From Paramecium octaurelia (Eukaryota > Ciliophora > Oligohymenophorea > Peniculida > Parameciidae), in the NCBI GenBank assembly GCA_905182995.1, contig CAJJDP010000011.1, positions 12,432 to 76,431 of the forward strand: a stretch of 64,000 nt of DNA. The letters are read 5' to 3'. Shown here one piece after another: positions 50,901 through 62,340 of the stretch (position 1 is its first letter; each line of letters begins with the position of its first letter). The notes below the pieces were generated by a model. That model did no database searches. It was not told where the DNA came from and worked only from the letters and a program-made list of their open reading frames with translations. The translations under genes and the position numbers were made by a program.

Positions 50901-53900
50901 ATCCTGGGAATTAAGCGTCTCTACCAGTGAAGACATAATATCTATTAGCAAAGTAATGGTTAATGTCTTTGAAGTCTAAGTTGTCATCTGAGTCCTTCCA
51001 TTTAATGTAAGCATATCCTTGCTTGTCGTTTTTGTTGTATCCAAAGTAAACAAAGAACCAATCGAAGTGTCTATTCTTGTGTGGAATGTTTTATGGCAAA
51101 TTGTTTGGGCCAGCACCATTCATATTTCTGTATGAATATGTGGTCAAATGAATGATTCCTCCGTTTCCTACCCAACCAGCCAAAGTTCTATCTCCCAAAT
51201 TTCTGTCTGTTGATGGTTAAGAAATTTAGACTCTGAAAAGATTGTGCCAAGCCTATTATGGAGTAGGTTATGTCCATTTGAACCAACCAGAGAAGGCATA
51301 TTCTTTAGGGAAGACGGTGTCGACTGTTGTCTTGGTTGGATCTGAGTTAGCTTGTCTATCGACTTGGGAATCAATGATTCTTGTGGTTGAAAGTGGAACC
51401 TTTCCTCCTTTGAGTGGAGAGGCTTTATCAGCAAAGAACTTCTTGTGACTATCAACTGAATCAATGAATGCACCCACTGATGTGGAGTAGATTACTTAGG
51501 TGAATTGTCCATTGAAACCTGGGTATCTATTTTAGTCTTTTCCACCCAAAATAAATTTAAGATATTTCAAATCAGGGTGTTTCACAGGGAATTCAGCTGA
51601 CACTGGATCCAAATCGCCAAATTTAACAATTGCAACAGCCTTTCCGGTATTTGAGTAAGAGAAATAGAAATGTGTCCAAAGACCTTCAATATCAGATGGA
51701 TAGTTGATATTTCTGATCACATTGGGGTTAGCTGGTTGAACATTGTTGGTGGTGAAATGATAATATCCTTATCCTTACCAGATTGCCAAGATTCTGTCTC
51801 CCATTCTGATGTTGTCATAGTTTTCATGTTGTGTCAATCTAGCCATGAAGTACCATGGAGCATTCTTACCATTTGGTAATTTAACAGGGTAAGCTGTTAA
51901 GAATCTTGCCCAAAATCCGTAACCATATTCAGTGAAGGCTACATCAGATCTGAATTCTTTGATCACTCTAGGGCTATTTTCATTGTGTGCATTTGGTAAT
52001 TGTTTTTCACCAGTTTCATCTGTGATGGGCTAAGGTTTCTTTGAATCTGGTTTCTTAAGTAGAGTTGATTCTCCTTTATCGAATCCGAAAACATCATTAG
52101 GATGCTTGAAATCTGGTGTCTTTCTGAAAGTGCCACTTCCCAAAGCAAAGTTGACATATCCAATTTTACCATTAAATCCTGGGAATTGCTTGTCCTTTCC
52201 AACAAATGTGTAGAAGTAAGGAGTGTAATAATGATTGACGTTGTTGTATTCAATAGTCTCAATACCTCCTGTGAATTTCACTCCTACAAATCCTTTTCTC
52301 TCATTTTTAGAGTATCCAAAGTAAACAAAGAACCATTCCAAATGTCTATTCTTGTGAACAATGTTGCTAACCATATTTGGATTGCCAGCTCCATTCATAT
52401 TGGTGTATGTGTAGGTTGGGAAATGGAAAATACCTCCTTATGCAGTACCAATCCAGAATGAAAGAGTTCTGTCCCCTAAGAATCTATCAGTAGATGGTTT
52501 GTTAATTTGAACTCTGAAGACATTGTGCCAAACTTACTATTAGGTTTATTCCCATTTGAACCAACCACTAATAGCATACTCATGTGGGAACTTCTAAGCT
52601 CCACCACCTAATTCGTCATAAATTGGGTTTTCATTGACTTTTCTTGAAATAGTATCTTCAACTAATTCGTGCTTGTATAATCTATCCAAATCATGAACTG
52701 GAATAATTGTTCTAGAGATGTGATCTTTGAAATCATCTAAAGTATCAAGGAAGGCTCCTTCTTTGGCAGAGAAAACAATTTAACTGAATAAACCATTAAA
52801 TCCTGGGTATCTATTGCTGTCTTTTCCACCTAAGATGAATCTAACATATTTAGTAGCTGGGTGATCGACATTATGGATGATTGATCTTGGTTCTAAGTCT
52901 CCATACTTAATGAATGCAATAGCCTTATTTTCTTAAGCACTGTAGGAGTAGTAGATGTATGTCCAAACACCTTCAATGTCATTGGGGTAATTGATATTTT
53001 AAATAACGTTTGGATTGTTTGATTTCTTATCACATGTGGTGAAGTGATAATATCCTTGTCCTAACCAAACAGCTAAAGTTCTATCTCCCATGGCAATATT
53101 TCCATAGTTTTGGTTGGATGTCAATCTGGATACGAAGTACCATGGGGCATTCTTTCCATTAAGTAATCTAACTGGATAGGCACTTAAGAATCTTGCCCAA
53201 AATCCATAACCATATTCTACTAAGTCTTCTTCAGATTCTTTGGTTTCATCAACTTTAGGCTTATTGTCATCAGTAGAACTTGGAGTAGTAATACCATCAT
53301 CATCATCCTCATCCTCCTTCTCTTTAACTTTGTCATCTGGTTGTTTTCCTAACAATTGTTTTTATCCAACCACTACATTGAAAGCATCGTTCTTGGCTTT
53401 GAAATCATTTCCTGGTCTGAATGCACCTTCTCCAATATTGAATGCAACCAGAGCGACATCTCCGCTGAATCCTGGGAAGTGTTTATCTTTTCCAACAAAG
53501 ATGTAATATTTGGGAACAGTGAAATGTCTAACATTTTCATATTCTTGATGATCTTCTGAATCTGTCCATCTGATGTAAGCCTTGGCTTTCTATTATGGTC
53601 TAGAATATCCAAAGTAAACAAAGAACCATTGAACATGTCTATTTTTGTGAGGAACATTCTTGAAGAGATTTGCATTACCATTTCCTTCAAGGTCTGTAAG
53701 AGTATAGGTTGGTAAATGAATGATGCCTCCGTCTTATTTTCCAACCCAAGCTGATAAGGTTCTGTCTCCTAGGAATTTGTCAGTTGATGGAGTTTGAATC
53801 TAAACTCTGAAGATGTTGTGCCAATCTTATTGCTTATCAGTTGGGGTCCATTTGAACCATCCACTTATACCATACTCATGAGGGAATTTAGGAGTTGAAG

Positions 53901-55430
53901 TGGTACCAACAATTTAATGTACTTCTCTGTCTTCTGGTTTTCTTGAGATAGGGTTGGTTGTCACTTTGTATGTGACGATGTCGGGAATAAAGTCCTTTGG
54001 AATTTTCTTCATGGATTGTAATTTTGCTTGAATGTCTTCATCATTATCAATAAAGACTCCTCTCTTAGCACTGAAATAGATTGCACTCAATAAACCATTG
54101 AATCCTGGGTATCTCTTGTCATCTGTGCCACCAACAGTGAATCTAACGAACTTTGTCGTTGGATGTGTAACCTCATGCTCAACCTTCTTAAAATCATTTT
54201 CTCCAAATTTAATGTAAGCAACAGCCTTTTTCTTCTCTGAACTGTATGAATAGTAAATGTAAGTCCAAACGCCATCCAAATTTTCAGGGTAGTCCACATT
54301 CTTAACGACATTTGGTTGATTTTAAGGTTTGTCACAGGTAGTGAAATGATAGAATCCTTTGCCCAACCAAATTGCCAAGAGTCTGTCTCCCATGTTGATA
54401 TTATCAGTATTTTTGTTGGAAGACAATCTTGAAACAAAGTACCAGGGTGCATCCTTACCTTTAGGCATGAACTTTGGATAGGCCAACATAAATCTAGCCC
54501 AATACCCATAACCATATTCAACTAAGTCTTCTGTTCCTTCTTCCTCCCCATTGTCAACTTCAGTAGTTCTGATAGGTTTATCGTTAGTGTAATCTGAGGG
54601 TTATTTCTTATTAACGGTGTCCTCATCATCTTCAGAGTCGGATGAACTCACCAATGCTGAGGCACTAACGGGCTCCTCTTCAGATTCGGGTGCACTTCCA
54701 TCTCCAGGTCTGATGATGATTTTCTTGTCGTCGTCTGTGTTCACGATGATTCCATCCTTGGAACATGATTCAACTCTCTTTTGAACATCAGTTGATTTAG
54801 AATTGATGATGTTGATTGTTATCTAGATGGATTATTTAAATAAATTACTGATGGTTTTTTGCATTGCTCCCTTATTTATTCTCTTTCGCTTAAGAGCTTA
54901 TTGATTAAGTCCTCAATTTTATCGCAACACTCATCTGCATCCTCTTGTGTTGAGGCAGCATCCAATAAATTCAATTAACCATCCAATATATTTTGACCAT
55001 ATTGTCTCCATTATTGTAACAAGCCATCTCTTTCGCTTTGTCTCAATTAAACAAATGCAAATGAACCCTTTGTGCTGTGATATTGCAATAATGCTAAAAT
55101 ATTGTGAAAATGTGTACTTGTCTTCTGTCCCTCTGATTTTCTGTAGTCAGACACTGCAACTTTCAGTTTTCTCAAATTATCAATATCATTATCTATCTAG
55201 TCAGGGTCAGAAAGTATCTCCTGCCAAGCTTCCATAGATTTGCTCACTTATGACAAGCCTGGAGAACAATCTAGACTGCTTGTATCCAAATTATTCAACT
55301 CTTCAAGCGAATGTAATTTAATTCCGCTCTATAGTTCAACAAACTGTTACGCTAAAATTCCATATTAACCACTTTTACCTTGTAGCGAACATATCAAAAA
55401 CAATAGCAATATTAATGAAGATTTCTTCAT
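32686..55430 (-). CDS. Giant secreted protein of about 34 tandem lectin/LamG-like modules
   Basis: ATG at 55430 to TGA at 32686, minus one 26-nt intron (54823-54848), gives 7572 residues; apart from the intron the whole gene is in one frame. Residues 1 to about 20 are a signal peptide (MKKSSLILLLFLICSLQG). A unique, helical, Cys-containing region of about 190 residues and an acidic linker follow. Then come about 17 units of about 423 residues. Each unit has an A module (EYGYGFWARFLTAYP, MGDRTLAIW, YHFTTC, IEGLWTYIYYSYS, RYPGFNG) and a B module (EYAISGWFKWTP, FLGDRTL, NMNGAGN, WFFVYFGYSK, FVGKDKHFPGFNG). Both look like concanavalin-type jelly rolls (LamG/lectin-like); the fold is my inference. 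The tail is GPKSGQV-like repeats, with no membrane anchor or GPI signal. Likely a surface-coat or matrix protein, possibly glycan-binding. The function is unproven. Confidence 0.88.
54823..54848 (-). other. Sole intron of the giant gene (26 nt)
   Basis: On the minus strand the element starts GTAATTTATT and ends CCATCTAG, a canonical Paramecium intron. Without its removal the signal-peptide frame ends at a TGA near 54740, while the module frame has no usable start besides an internal Met at 54864. Removing it joins the two frames exactly and makes the total length divisible by three. Confidence 0.9.
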
Positions 55431-55995
55431 AAATAATGTAAAATAATAAATGAATTTCTCAATGCAAACATAAAATATAAGAATAGGGATAATTATCCGT
55501 TTTTTTATGAATTAAGTTCTGATTTTAATTATTGTTATAAACCGACAGGCCCCAGTCCTAATCTTACTTTACTCATCCTACTAACTGATGAAGACTACGA
55601 AACTTCAACTTAAATTAAAATATAAACGAAGACAAACATCGACCATCAATTAAATTTACTAATTTGTGATGGGATTTTGCTAATTAATAAATAATAATCT
55701 TAAAATAATCAATTCTTACTCTATTATTATTATTCATCCCTAAAAATGTTTTGACTAATTTTATTATCAAATTTTATTTTTGCGTAGTTAAATTACTCAC
55801 CCAACTTAATTAATCTAATTATCCCCAAAGAATTCTAACCTTGCCCGTTGCAATTAACCACCCAATCAGTCAATTACTTCAGTTCATTAGAACAAACGTA
55901 TTTCAACAATGTAAATCTATGTATACAAAATTTACAAATTATATATAATGATAGCTTTTCATCCCATTTTATTCCAATAAAATAGTTAAAATAAA
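55431..55995. promoter_or_regulatory. Intergenic region upstream of the giant gene
   Basis: About 565 bp between the giant gene's start (-) and the kinase pseudogene (+), one of the longer upstream regions in the right half. A more GC-rich patch at 55541-55600 stands out but matches no RNA I know. It presumably holds the giant gene's promoter. I cannot point to a specific element. Confidence 0.4.
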
Positions 55996-57065
55996 ATGGA
56001 AAATTATCACATCCTTCATTTTATAAGCAAAGACAATTTCAGTAAGGTTTACAAGTGAAGACTCAAAAGAAACACTCAAGATGCAGCTTACGAATTTATT
56101 AGCAAGAAAGGGAAATCAGAGAAAGAATTAAAAAATTTGAGATAAAAATTGAAATATTGAGGAGATTGAAACTTGAAAATAACATACTATTATTAGATGC
56201 ATTCGAAACGCCAACTGAATTTCGTTTACTCAAAAAAATTAATCCTTTCTTTAGGGAATATTGTTTAGTTGGACAAGGTGTATTATGTAAAATTTTGGAA
56301 GATGATTTCAACTTCTCAGAGATCGAAGTAGACTCCTAATATAGCATTAGTCAGGGTATTAATAAACATTTTAAAAACAATGTTTCAAACAATCCTATAG
56401 TTTCTTCATCGGGAGTCTGAGTTAACTTAATATCTAAATTTGCTATTTGATTGAAAATCTTTATCAAAGCTCCTATTCTTATGAGTATCTATGAAATAAG
56501 ATTTGATCAATCTTTGTATTAAATGTTGTTCGGATCCTATGAAAAACACCAGAAAATTTGGTTGTTTCGCAATTGGAAACACAGAATTTTATAGTAATAG
56601 ATTATATATCATTCAAAGTTCAATTAGTTGAGTTACTAAAAGATTAAGAAGCATTAAAAATGATAAAATATCAATATGAGAAGACAAGATCTAATGCAGC
56701 AGGGGCTCTCGGAAATTTAGTTAGAAATTTGAATTTCATAATAAAAGGCTGTATAAGACATGGAGCATTAAATTAGTTATTAAAATTGGTGAAATTTGAC
56801 CAAACAACTAGAATCTCCTTATTTTCTTTAGGAAATCTATGTTAATATTCTGAATGTAGGATAAATTCTATGAATTATAAATCAGAACTATGATAGAATA
56901 AATTGTGTATATATTAGCGCCTTCTAAGAATTATTAAGAAATTTAGAGATATAGCAGAAGAGTTTTAATAAACTTTATGAGAATTGATTCTAATTTTAAT
57001 AGCTAATTAATAATTTTCAATTTTGAATAGAATGAATTAATTTCTTAAAGACAAAATATAGGACT
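55996..57065 (+). pseudogene. Decayed Fused/STK36-type Ser/Thr kinase with ARM repeats
   Basis: Begins MENYHILHFISKDNFSKVYK, where a kinase would have the glycine loop G-x-G-x-F-G-x-V-Y-K-G. All the loop glycines are lost, the last replaced by an in-frame TGA at 56056-56058. Next comes AAYEFISKKGKSEKELKNLR, where the ATP-binding Lys of VAIKF is gone. Then a frameshift, EILRRLKLENNILLL, DAFETPTEF and KILEDDF. Catalytic-loop and DFG regions are missing. From about 56530, ARM-like blocks survive in shifting frames (NTRKFGCFAIGN; KTRSNAAGALGNLVRN; RHGALNQLLKLVKFDQ). The order matches Fused kinases, which act in ciliary central-pair assembly and signalling. It is a clear pseudogene, probably a lost duplicate. 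Confidence 0.85.
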
Positions 57066-57493
57066 TTAATTATTCAGGCACTTATAATTATATTAAAACA
57101 ATAGTTCTGTCATTCTAGTTATGTATTGAACCTATAATTTTCTTAAACTAATTCATTCTCAACTAATTGGAGAAGAAAAAAAATGATTTTATTCAATAAT
57201 CCCCATGAAATTCATTCTTGGTCTCATTCTCAAGTCTTCCATGATTATTTGAGATACACAGTTACAAATTATCAATAGTTGTATAAGTCTAAATATCTCA
57301 ATAGTGATAAAGGCATAGAGATTTTCAATCGAATCTAAAAATTCTATACTTTATCAAGTAATGATTTGATCATCATATTAATATTTTGCTTTATTTTACA
57401 AGAATCTTCAATTTTTTATTACTCATTCTTAATTATAGAAGGCTTTAACTCTTAAATAAAAAATAGTAAATAATAAATATTAAATATATACGT
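57066..57493. other. Intergenic, no gene supported
   Basis: About 430 bp of AT-rich sequence between the kinase relic and VPS11. Nothing recognisable; it may include the last traces of the pseudogene. Confidence 0.4.
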
Positions 57494-60400
57494 ATGAGAT
57501 AGGCAGAAGTTGAATAGGTCAAGAAATTTTAATTTTTTAATTAAGAAAACATTCAAGATTAGAGAGCTAAGTACTCAAATACTCATCTATTAAATTTAGT
57601 GGTGATCCAACTGCCCCAACCTTGAATGATATTGGAATATCTGATGGATGTGGAATTGGAACCAAATTATTCCTCTCATCTTAGTCCAAGAATCTAATTT
57701 ATGTCTACGAAGCCAATTCCATTCAAGGATACTTTTAGCCTCATAATGAGTCATTCAGAGTTATGAAATGCACTAGGGAAAGCAGAGAAGTAATAATCCA
57801 TAATTGATTTTATTTAATAGGGAAAGCTTGTAACATTTGGTATTGATAGCGAAAACAACTAAAAGAGCAGCTTTGTGAAATTTTGGGATCCCAATACAAC
57901 TGACTACCAAAATATGAGTAAATTAATTTCAATAACATCATAGAACCTATAAAAGTTATCTTAGTCAACAAAGTTGGGTAACCCTTGCAAAATTTTAATT
58001 GCTTTTGCATAGCTAAAGACTTAAGTGCTATGGCCTTTGGTTTGCAAGATGGTTAAATATTGATCTTCAAGGCAAAATCATAAAACCTTATGACAATGGA
58101 TTTCAAAGATTAAGTCATTTAAACTGATTAAGAACCAATCAAATCTGTGCATCTAAGTAGACAGGATCAAAATTTTTTGAATTTATTTTGTACAACTGAC
58201 TCTAACATCATCTGTTTTTAGAATATGCAAAATAGAAAGAAATTTTCAATTCCAGCAGGCGCATTATTCGATTTGACAGCAAAAGGCACTCTTATTGGAT
58301 GTCCTAAGGATGACACCTCTACAATTGTTGAATATAGTGATACTAAGAAAGAAGCTACTTGGAATGTAGATGGTGATAAAATCGAAATCAGATTTTTCAA
58401 ATAAAACTACTTGATTATGTTGATATCACCAAGACAGGATAAAGAATAAGTTGATTAATCTGTGTAATTAACTATCTTTGACCTTCTAAACAATTATATT
58501 GCATATTATAAGAAATTCGAAAAGATTCAAAGGTTTATTCCAGTGGGTGATTATCTCTATGTTATTACTCAAAATAATAGAGGTGAGAAAAACTTAATAA
58601 GGTTAACAGAAAAAGAAAATACTCACAAAATTGAGATCTTTTTTAAAAATAATTATTTTGATGTTATGTATAGATTTGCTAGCAATTAATCATCTGATAA
58701 AACTCTATTAGCTGAAATCAGTAGATTGCATGGTGATCATTTATATGATTAACATGATTTCTAAGGTGCAATCAAATAATACATTAATACAGCAGGTATT
58801 TTAGAACCCTCGTATGTAATTGGGAAGTTTTTAGATGTTTCACATGTTGACTTTTTGATTTAATATTTAGCCGCATTGCATCATGAAAAGCAAGCAGATA
58901 AAAATCATACTGCCTTGCTTTTGAATTGTTATGTAAAATAGAAATAGATAACTAAACTTGAAGAATTTCTGAAGGAATCAAGTTTCGATTCAGACCTATT
59001 TGATATTGATACTGCTATCAAAGAGTGCAGATAACTAGGACACATAGATTTGGCTTTGAGATTAGCTAAATCTCGTTAGAAAAATGAAGCTTACCTCAGT
59101 ATTCTTATTGAGACAAACAAAGATTAGAATAATAAGGAATAGAATAGGTAAGATTGCAAGAGTGCTTTGATGTATATTAGAGAAGAGATCTAATTGGATG
59201 AAAAGGTAATAATAATTACAAATAGATTAGGCTTAATATTTGAAGGAGTTTGGACAATAGTTAATGAAGGCTGAACCAGAATTATGTCTTGAAATTATAC
59301 AAAATTTGGTTTTGCTTATTAGTATGGTGTAGAATTTGAAGAAACGAGTAGATTCATAAAAAGGAATTGAATCAATTAGTATATTGACACCTGAAGAGTT
59401 GAAGGTGTGGAGGTATTTCAATTTATCAGATGAGGAGATCAAAAAGGTATTTTCAATCACATTTGGTAAACCAGATGAATTCTTGCACTTATTTGTGGTT
59501 AATGATGAATATTTGGAAAGTTATTTGAAATTCTTAATTGAAAATTGTAAAACTTTACCGAATGAAAAAGCCATATTCCATAGATACTTTGAATATCATT
59601 TAGAGAAATATCAATTATTTTATAAAGATGAGAGTAAGATTGGGATTAGAGATACATAATTGTAGAGCAAAGAATAAGGTATTATGAAATTGTTGGAGAA
59701 TTAGGAAAATGAAAAGAAGTATGATAAGAATCATTTATTGGTGTTGTTCAAAATGTACAATTTTGTACCAGGTATTATATTCTTATTGAAAAAATTACAA
59801 ATGAGGGAAGAGTTATTGAATTTCTATATCAGTTTGAAGTAGAACGATTAAATCATCAATTTGTGCAGTGAATATGGTAGGGAAGAAACTAATCTTTGGA
59901 TCTAAGCATTGAAATACTTTGCAAAGCCAGAAAATGGCGCAGAGAATTACATTGAAAAAGTGTTAGTGTTGGTGAGCAGTTTAGAAAATCTTTCACCCTT
60001 ACTTATACTAAATATATTGTCAAAAAATAGAAATGTTAATTTTAAATTGGTCAAGAACTATTTCACTAATAAAATATCAAAGGACAAGAAACAAATTGAT
60101 GACTGTTAAAAGGTTGTTAAGGAAAAAATGAAGAAAGCAACAGAACTCAGAGCTGAATACAAGAAATTAAAGACTCAAGCCAAAGTGTTCCAATCCACTA
60201 AATGTAATTGCTGTGATGCCATTTTGAGTTTACCCTCATATCATTTCCTTTGCGGTCATTCCTATCATGAACATTGCATTCATACGTACACAAATATTTA
60301 ATTGTATTATTAGTGAAAGAGCGTGTCTCCTATGTCCTTAGGATACTTAGATGTTTTTCAAAAGAAAATAAGAATTCATTGAAGCATCAAAGGAAACCAA

Positions 60401-60497
60401 ACCATTCAAAGAAAAACTTTATGCAGCAGCTGATAAATTTGATGTTATTTGTGAGTATCTAGGACAGGGCATAATTTCAAATTAGAAAGCTGATTGA
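57494..60497 (+). CDS. VPS11: VPS11, HOPS/CORVET core subunit with RING-H2
   Basis: Introns at 57571-57599, 57790-57820, 57918-57943, 59206-59230 and 60286-60313 (25-31 nt) leave 955 codons (954 aa), a normal VPS11 length. The N terminus (VKKFQFF) and a beta-propeller region (TKLFLSSQSKNLIYVYEA, VKFWDPN, AMAFGLQDGQILIF, to about residue 330) precede an alpha-solenoid with HHEKQADKNHTALLLNCYVK. A coiled coil comes before the C-terminal RING: CNCCDAILSLPSYHFLCGHS, YHEHC, and after intron 5, CLLCPQ. The RING is only complete after splicing that intron. VPS11 organises the class C core of the HOPS and CORVET tethering complexes, which fuse endosomes, lysosomes and, in ciliates, phagosomes. Confidence 0.93.
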
Positions 60498-60852
60498 ATC
60501 AACAATGGTGTATATCAAAATATTATATATCAAAAATATATAAACTAAAATCATTTAGTAAAAATATAGATTATTTCCTGCAAAATTGATTAAATTTTAA
60601 AGAGACAATTCAGATTTTTCAATTTTACTCATAACTATTGAAATCCATTTTATTTAATTTAATTCATCGACCCAAATTGCTCCATTGCATGCATTCCTTA
60701 GGAGAAATATATTGGTTTAAACAATCAAAAATAAAATGTAAATAGATAGTACAACTAAGTGTATTAAAATGTTGCAATAAAAGATGGATATATCTATTCA
60801 AATATTCTGTATTGTAGATGTTCTTATATAATATTATATATATATATTAATA
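60498..60852. other. Intergenic, no gene supported
   Basis: About 355 bp of AT-rich sequence including a short TA run near 60835-60850. It is likely the 3' region of VPS11 and the promoter of the next gene. Confidence 0.4.
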
Positions 60853-61666
60853 ATGCTTAATGATTCAACTGATATTTAGACGTAATCAAAAGACTAACAA
60901 AACTAACCACCCCAATATCCTTATTTTGTATATAACTTCCCACCTACTTCCATGATGGATTACAATAACTCTCAAATTCCTTAATTATAAATTAGAAACT
61001 CAAGTATAATGTGATTTTCTATAAAGATGACTCAATTTTTAAAGATAATTTGCAAATTCCAGGATTCCTCTAAGGCCTCTCAGTACCTAGCTTTCAATTC
61101 AATAATTCCAATCAATTTTTTTTAAATGAATAGAAAACTAACTATGTACCTTCTATGGCAGGTGCATTAGCATCTGTTATTAATGAACAACAAATATCAG
61201 GTTTTTAAAATGAGAACAAAGGAAACCGCATAATCATTGGTACCTAAACACTTTGCGATATTGAGATGATATTTGTGTCAAGGTATTTCGATATTAAGAC
61301 TCAGGTATATTGATGCAATATTTTAGTTGTTTTGTCCTCCGAATATTAAATACGCCTTAAATGAGGAGAGCTCCATTTCGAATTCAGCTTGGATGAAGGA
61401 TCGAATTAAAAATAGATACAAAAAACCAGTATTTCATTCAATAAAGTATAAAGATCAAGGATTCGATGTTTGATTTAATTAATGTATTGTCTACGGATGA
61501 AGAATAGAGCAACAGATAATTCTATGGCTATCATTAGTTTCAGGCTCAGGGATTTGACAGTTTGGAGAGGCAAGTAGCTAAATCAGTAAAATAGGAGAAA
61601 CCTTTTACTGAAATGATGATAGAAGTTCAATTTCTATTGAAATAATTTTTAGCGACAAAATTTTGA
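60853..61666 (+). CDS. Unrecognised 245-residue protein, Gln/Asn-rich N terminus
   Basis: Four exons with introns at 61004-61026 (23 nt), 61305-61326 (22 nt) and 61429-61459 (31 nt); the intron-corrected length is divisible by three and all junctions are GT...AG. The first about 75 residues are rich in Gln, Asn, Pro and Tyr (for example QPPQYPYFVYNFPPTSMMDY). The middle is better conserved in character (GALASVINEQQISGF, RIIIGTQTLCDIEMIFVS, RYFDIKTQLFCPPN). The C-terminal part is charged (SAWMKDRIKNRYKKP, QVAKSVKQEKPFTEMM). There is no signal peptide or membrane segment. I do not recognise a family. It converges with the minus-strand coiled-coil gene, whose stop is 12 bp away. Confidence 0.75.
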
Positions 61667-61678
61667 ATTAGAAATATT

Positions 61679-62080
61679 TCATATAATCATTTAAACTATT
61701 TATTCAAATTAAATCTATTAATCCAATGGGAATTGTTGGGCCCATTGACACATTTTATTAATTAGTTGCATTTTAATTGATCTAGTATTGATTTGTTTTT
61801 TATTATCTCTTTAAGCCATTTTTTTCATTTCATTTTATTACTCATTGATAAATCTTAGTAATCTTTCGATTTCACTTTTCTGCATCTAATTCTGGAGATT
61901 CAGAGTTTGATTATTGGCTGCCATCAATTTAACCTAATAAGTTAAATCCTCTATTTGCTTTTGCTTCTCCTTTAATTCAAAAAAATAGTCTTCCTAACCT
62001 TATTTTCTCACAGACGTAGTAAGAGATCTTGGGAATTTGATATCATAAAAACTACTATCCTCGCTAAGTTCACTAGTCAT
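61679..62080 (-). CDS. Small coiled-coil protein
   Basis: An uninterrupted 133-codon frame with no intron. After a short acidic/Ser-rich head (MTSELSEDSSFYDIKFPRSL), residues about 35-110 form a predicted coiled coil rich in Lys, Glu and Gln (ELKEKQKQIEDLTYQVKL; MQKSEIERLLRFINEQQNEM). There is no signal peptide or membrane segment. No family is recognised; it could be a basal-body or cytoskeletal component, but nothing here shows it. Chance open frames of this size exist in this code. The clean ATG, heptad-like pattern and tight fit between neighbours favour a real gene. Confidence 0.65.
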
Positions 62081-62340
62081 AGTAAAAAAGTTTAACGATA
62101 AAAATTAAATATATATAATTAATATTTCATACCCACTTTATTGCAATATATAAATTGTTATAAAATCAAATTACTAATAGTTTTGCATTATTGCGGATGG
62201 TAGCTCTTCATATTGGACATTGCATTCATTTGATTGAAAAAGGGTAGTTGATTGTGGATTGTGGAAAGACATTAAACATTTGATGATTTGTCATTATATA
62301 TAGTTTTAAGGAAGATAACAGAAATTAATAAATTATTAAT
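62081..62340. promoter_or_regulatory. Divergent intergenic region (260 bp)
   Basis: Separates the coiled-coil gene (-) from the single-pass membrane protein gene (+). It is presumably a bidirectional promoter. It is AT-rich with no element I can name. Confidence 0.4.

Noticed and set aside
32694-54521. Dozens of ORFs on the + strand and in the other minus frames across the giant gene
   Set aside because: They are shadows of one repetitive coding frame; all the recognisable modules lie in a single minus-strand frame, with lowest codon base congruent to 1 modulo 3.
56099-56311. 70-codon minus-strand ORF
   Set aside because: Antisense to the Fused kinase pseudogene, whose sense-strand similarity is specific.
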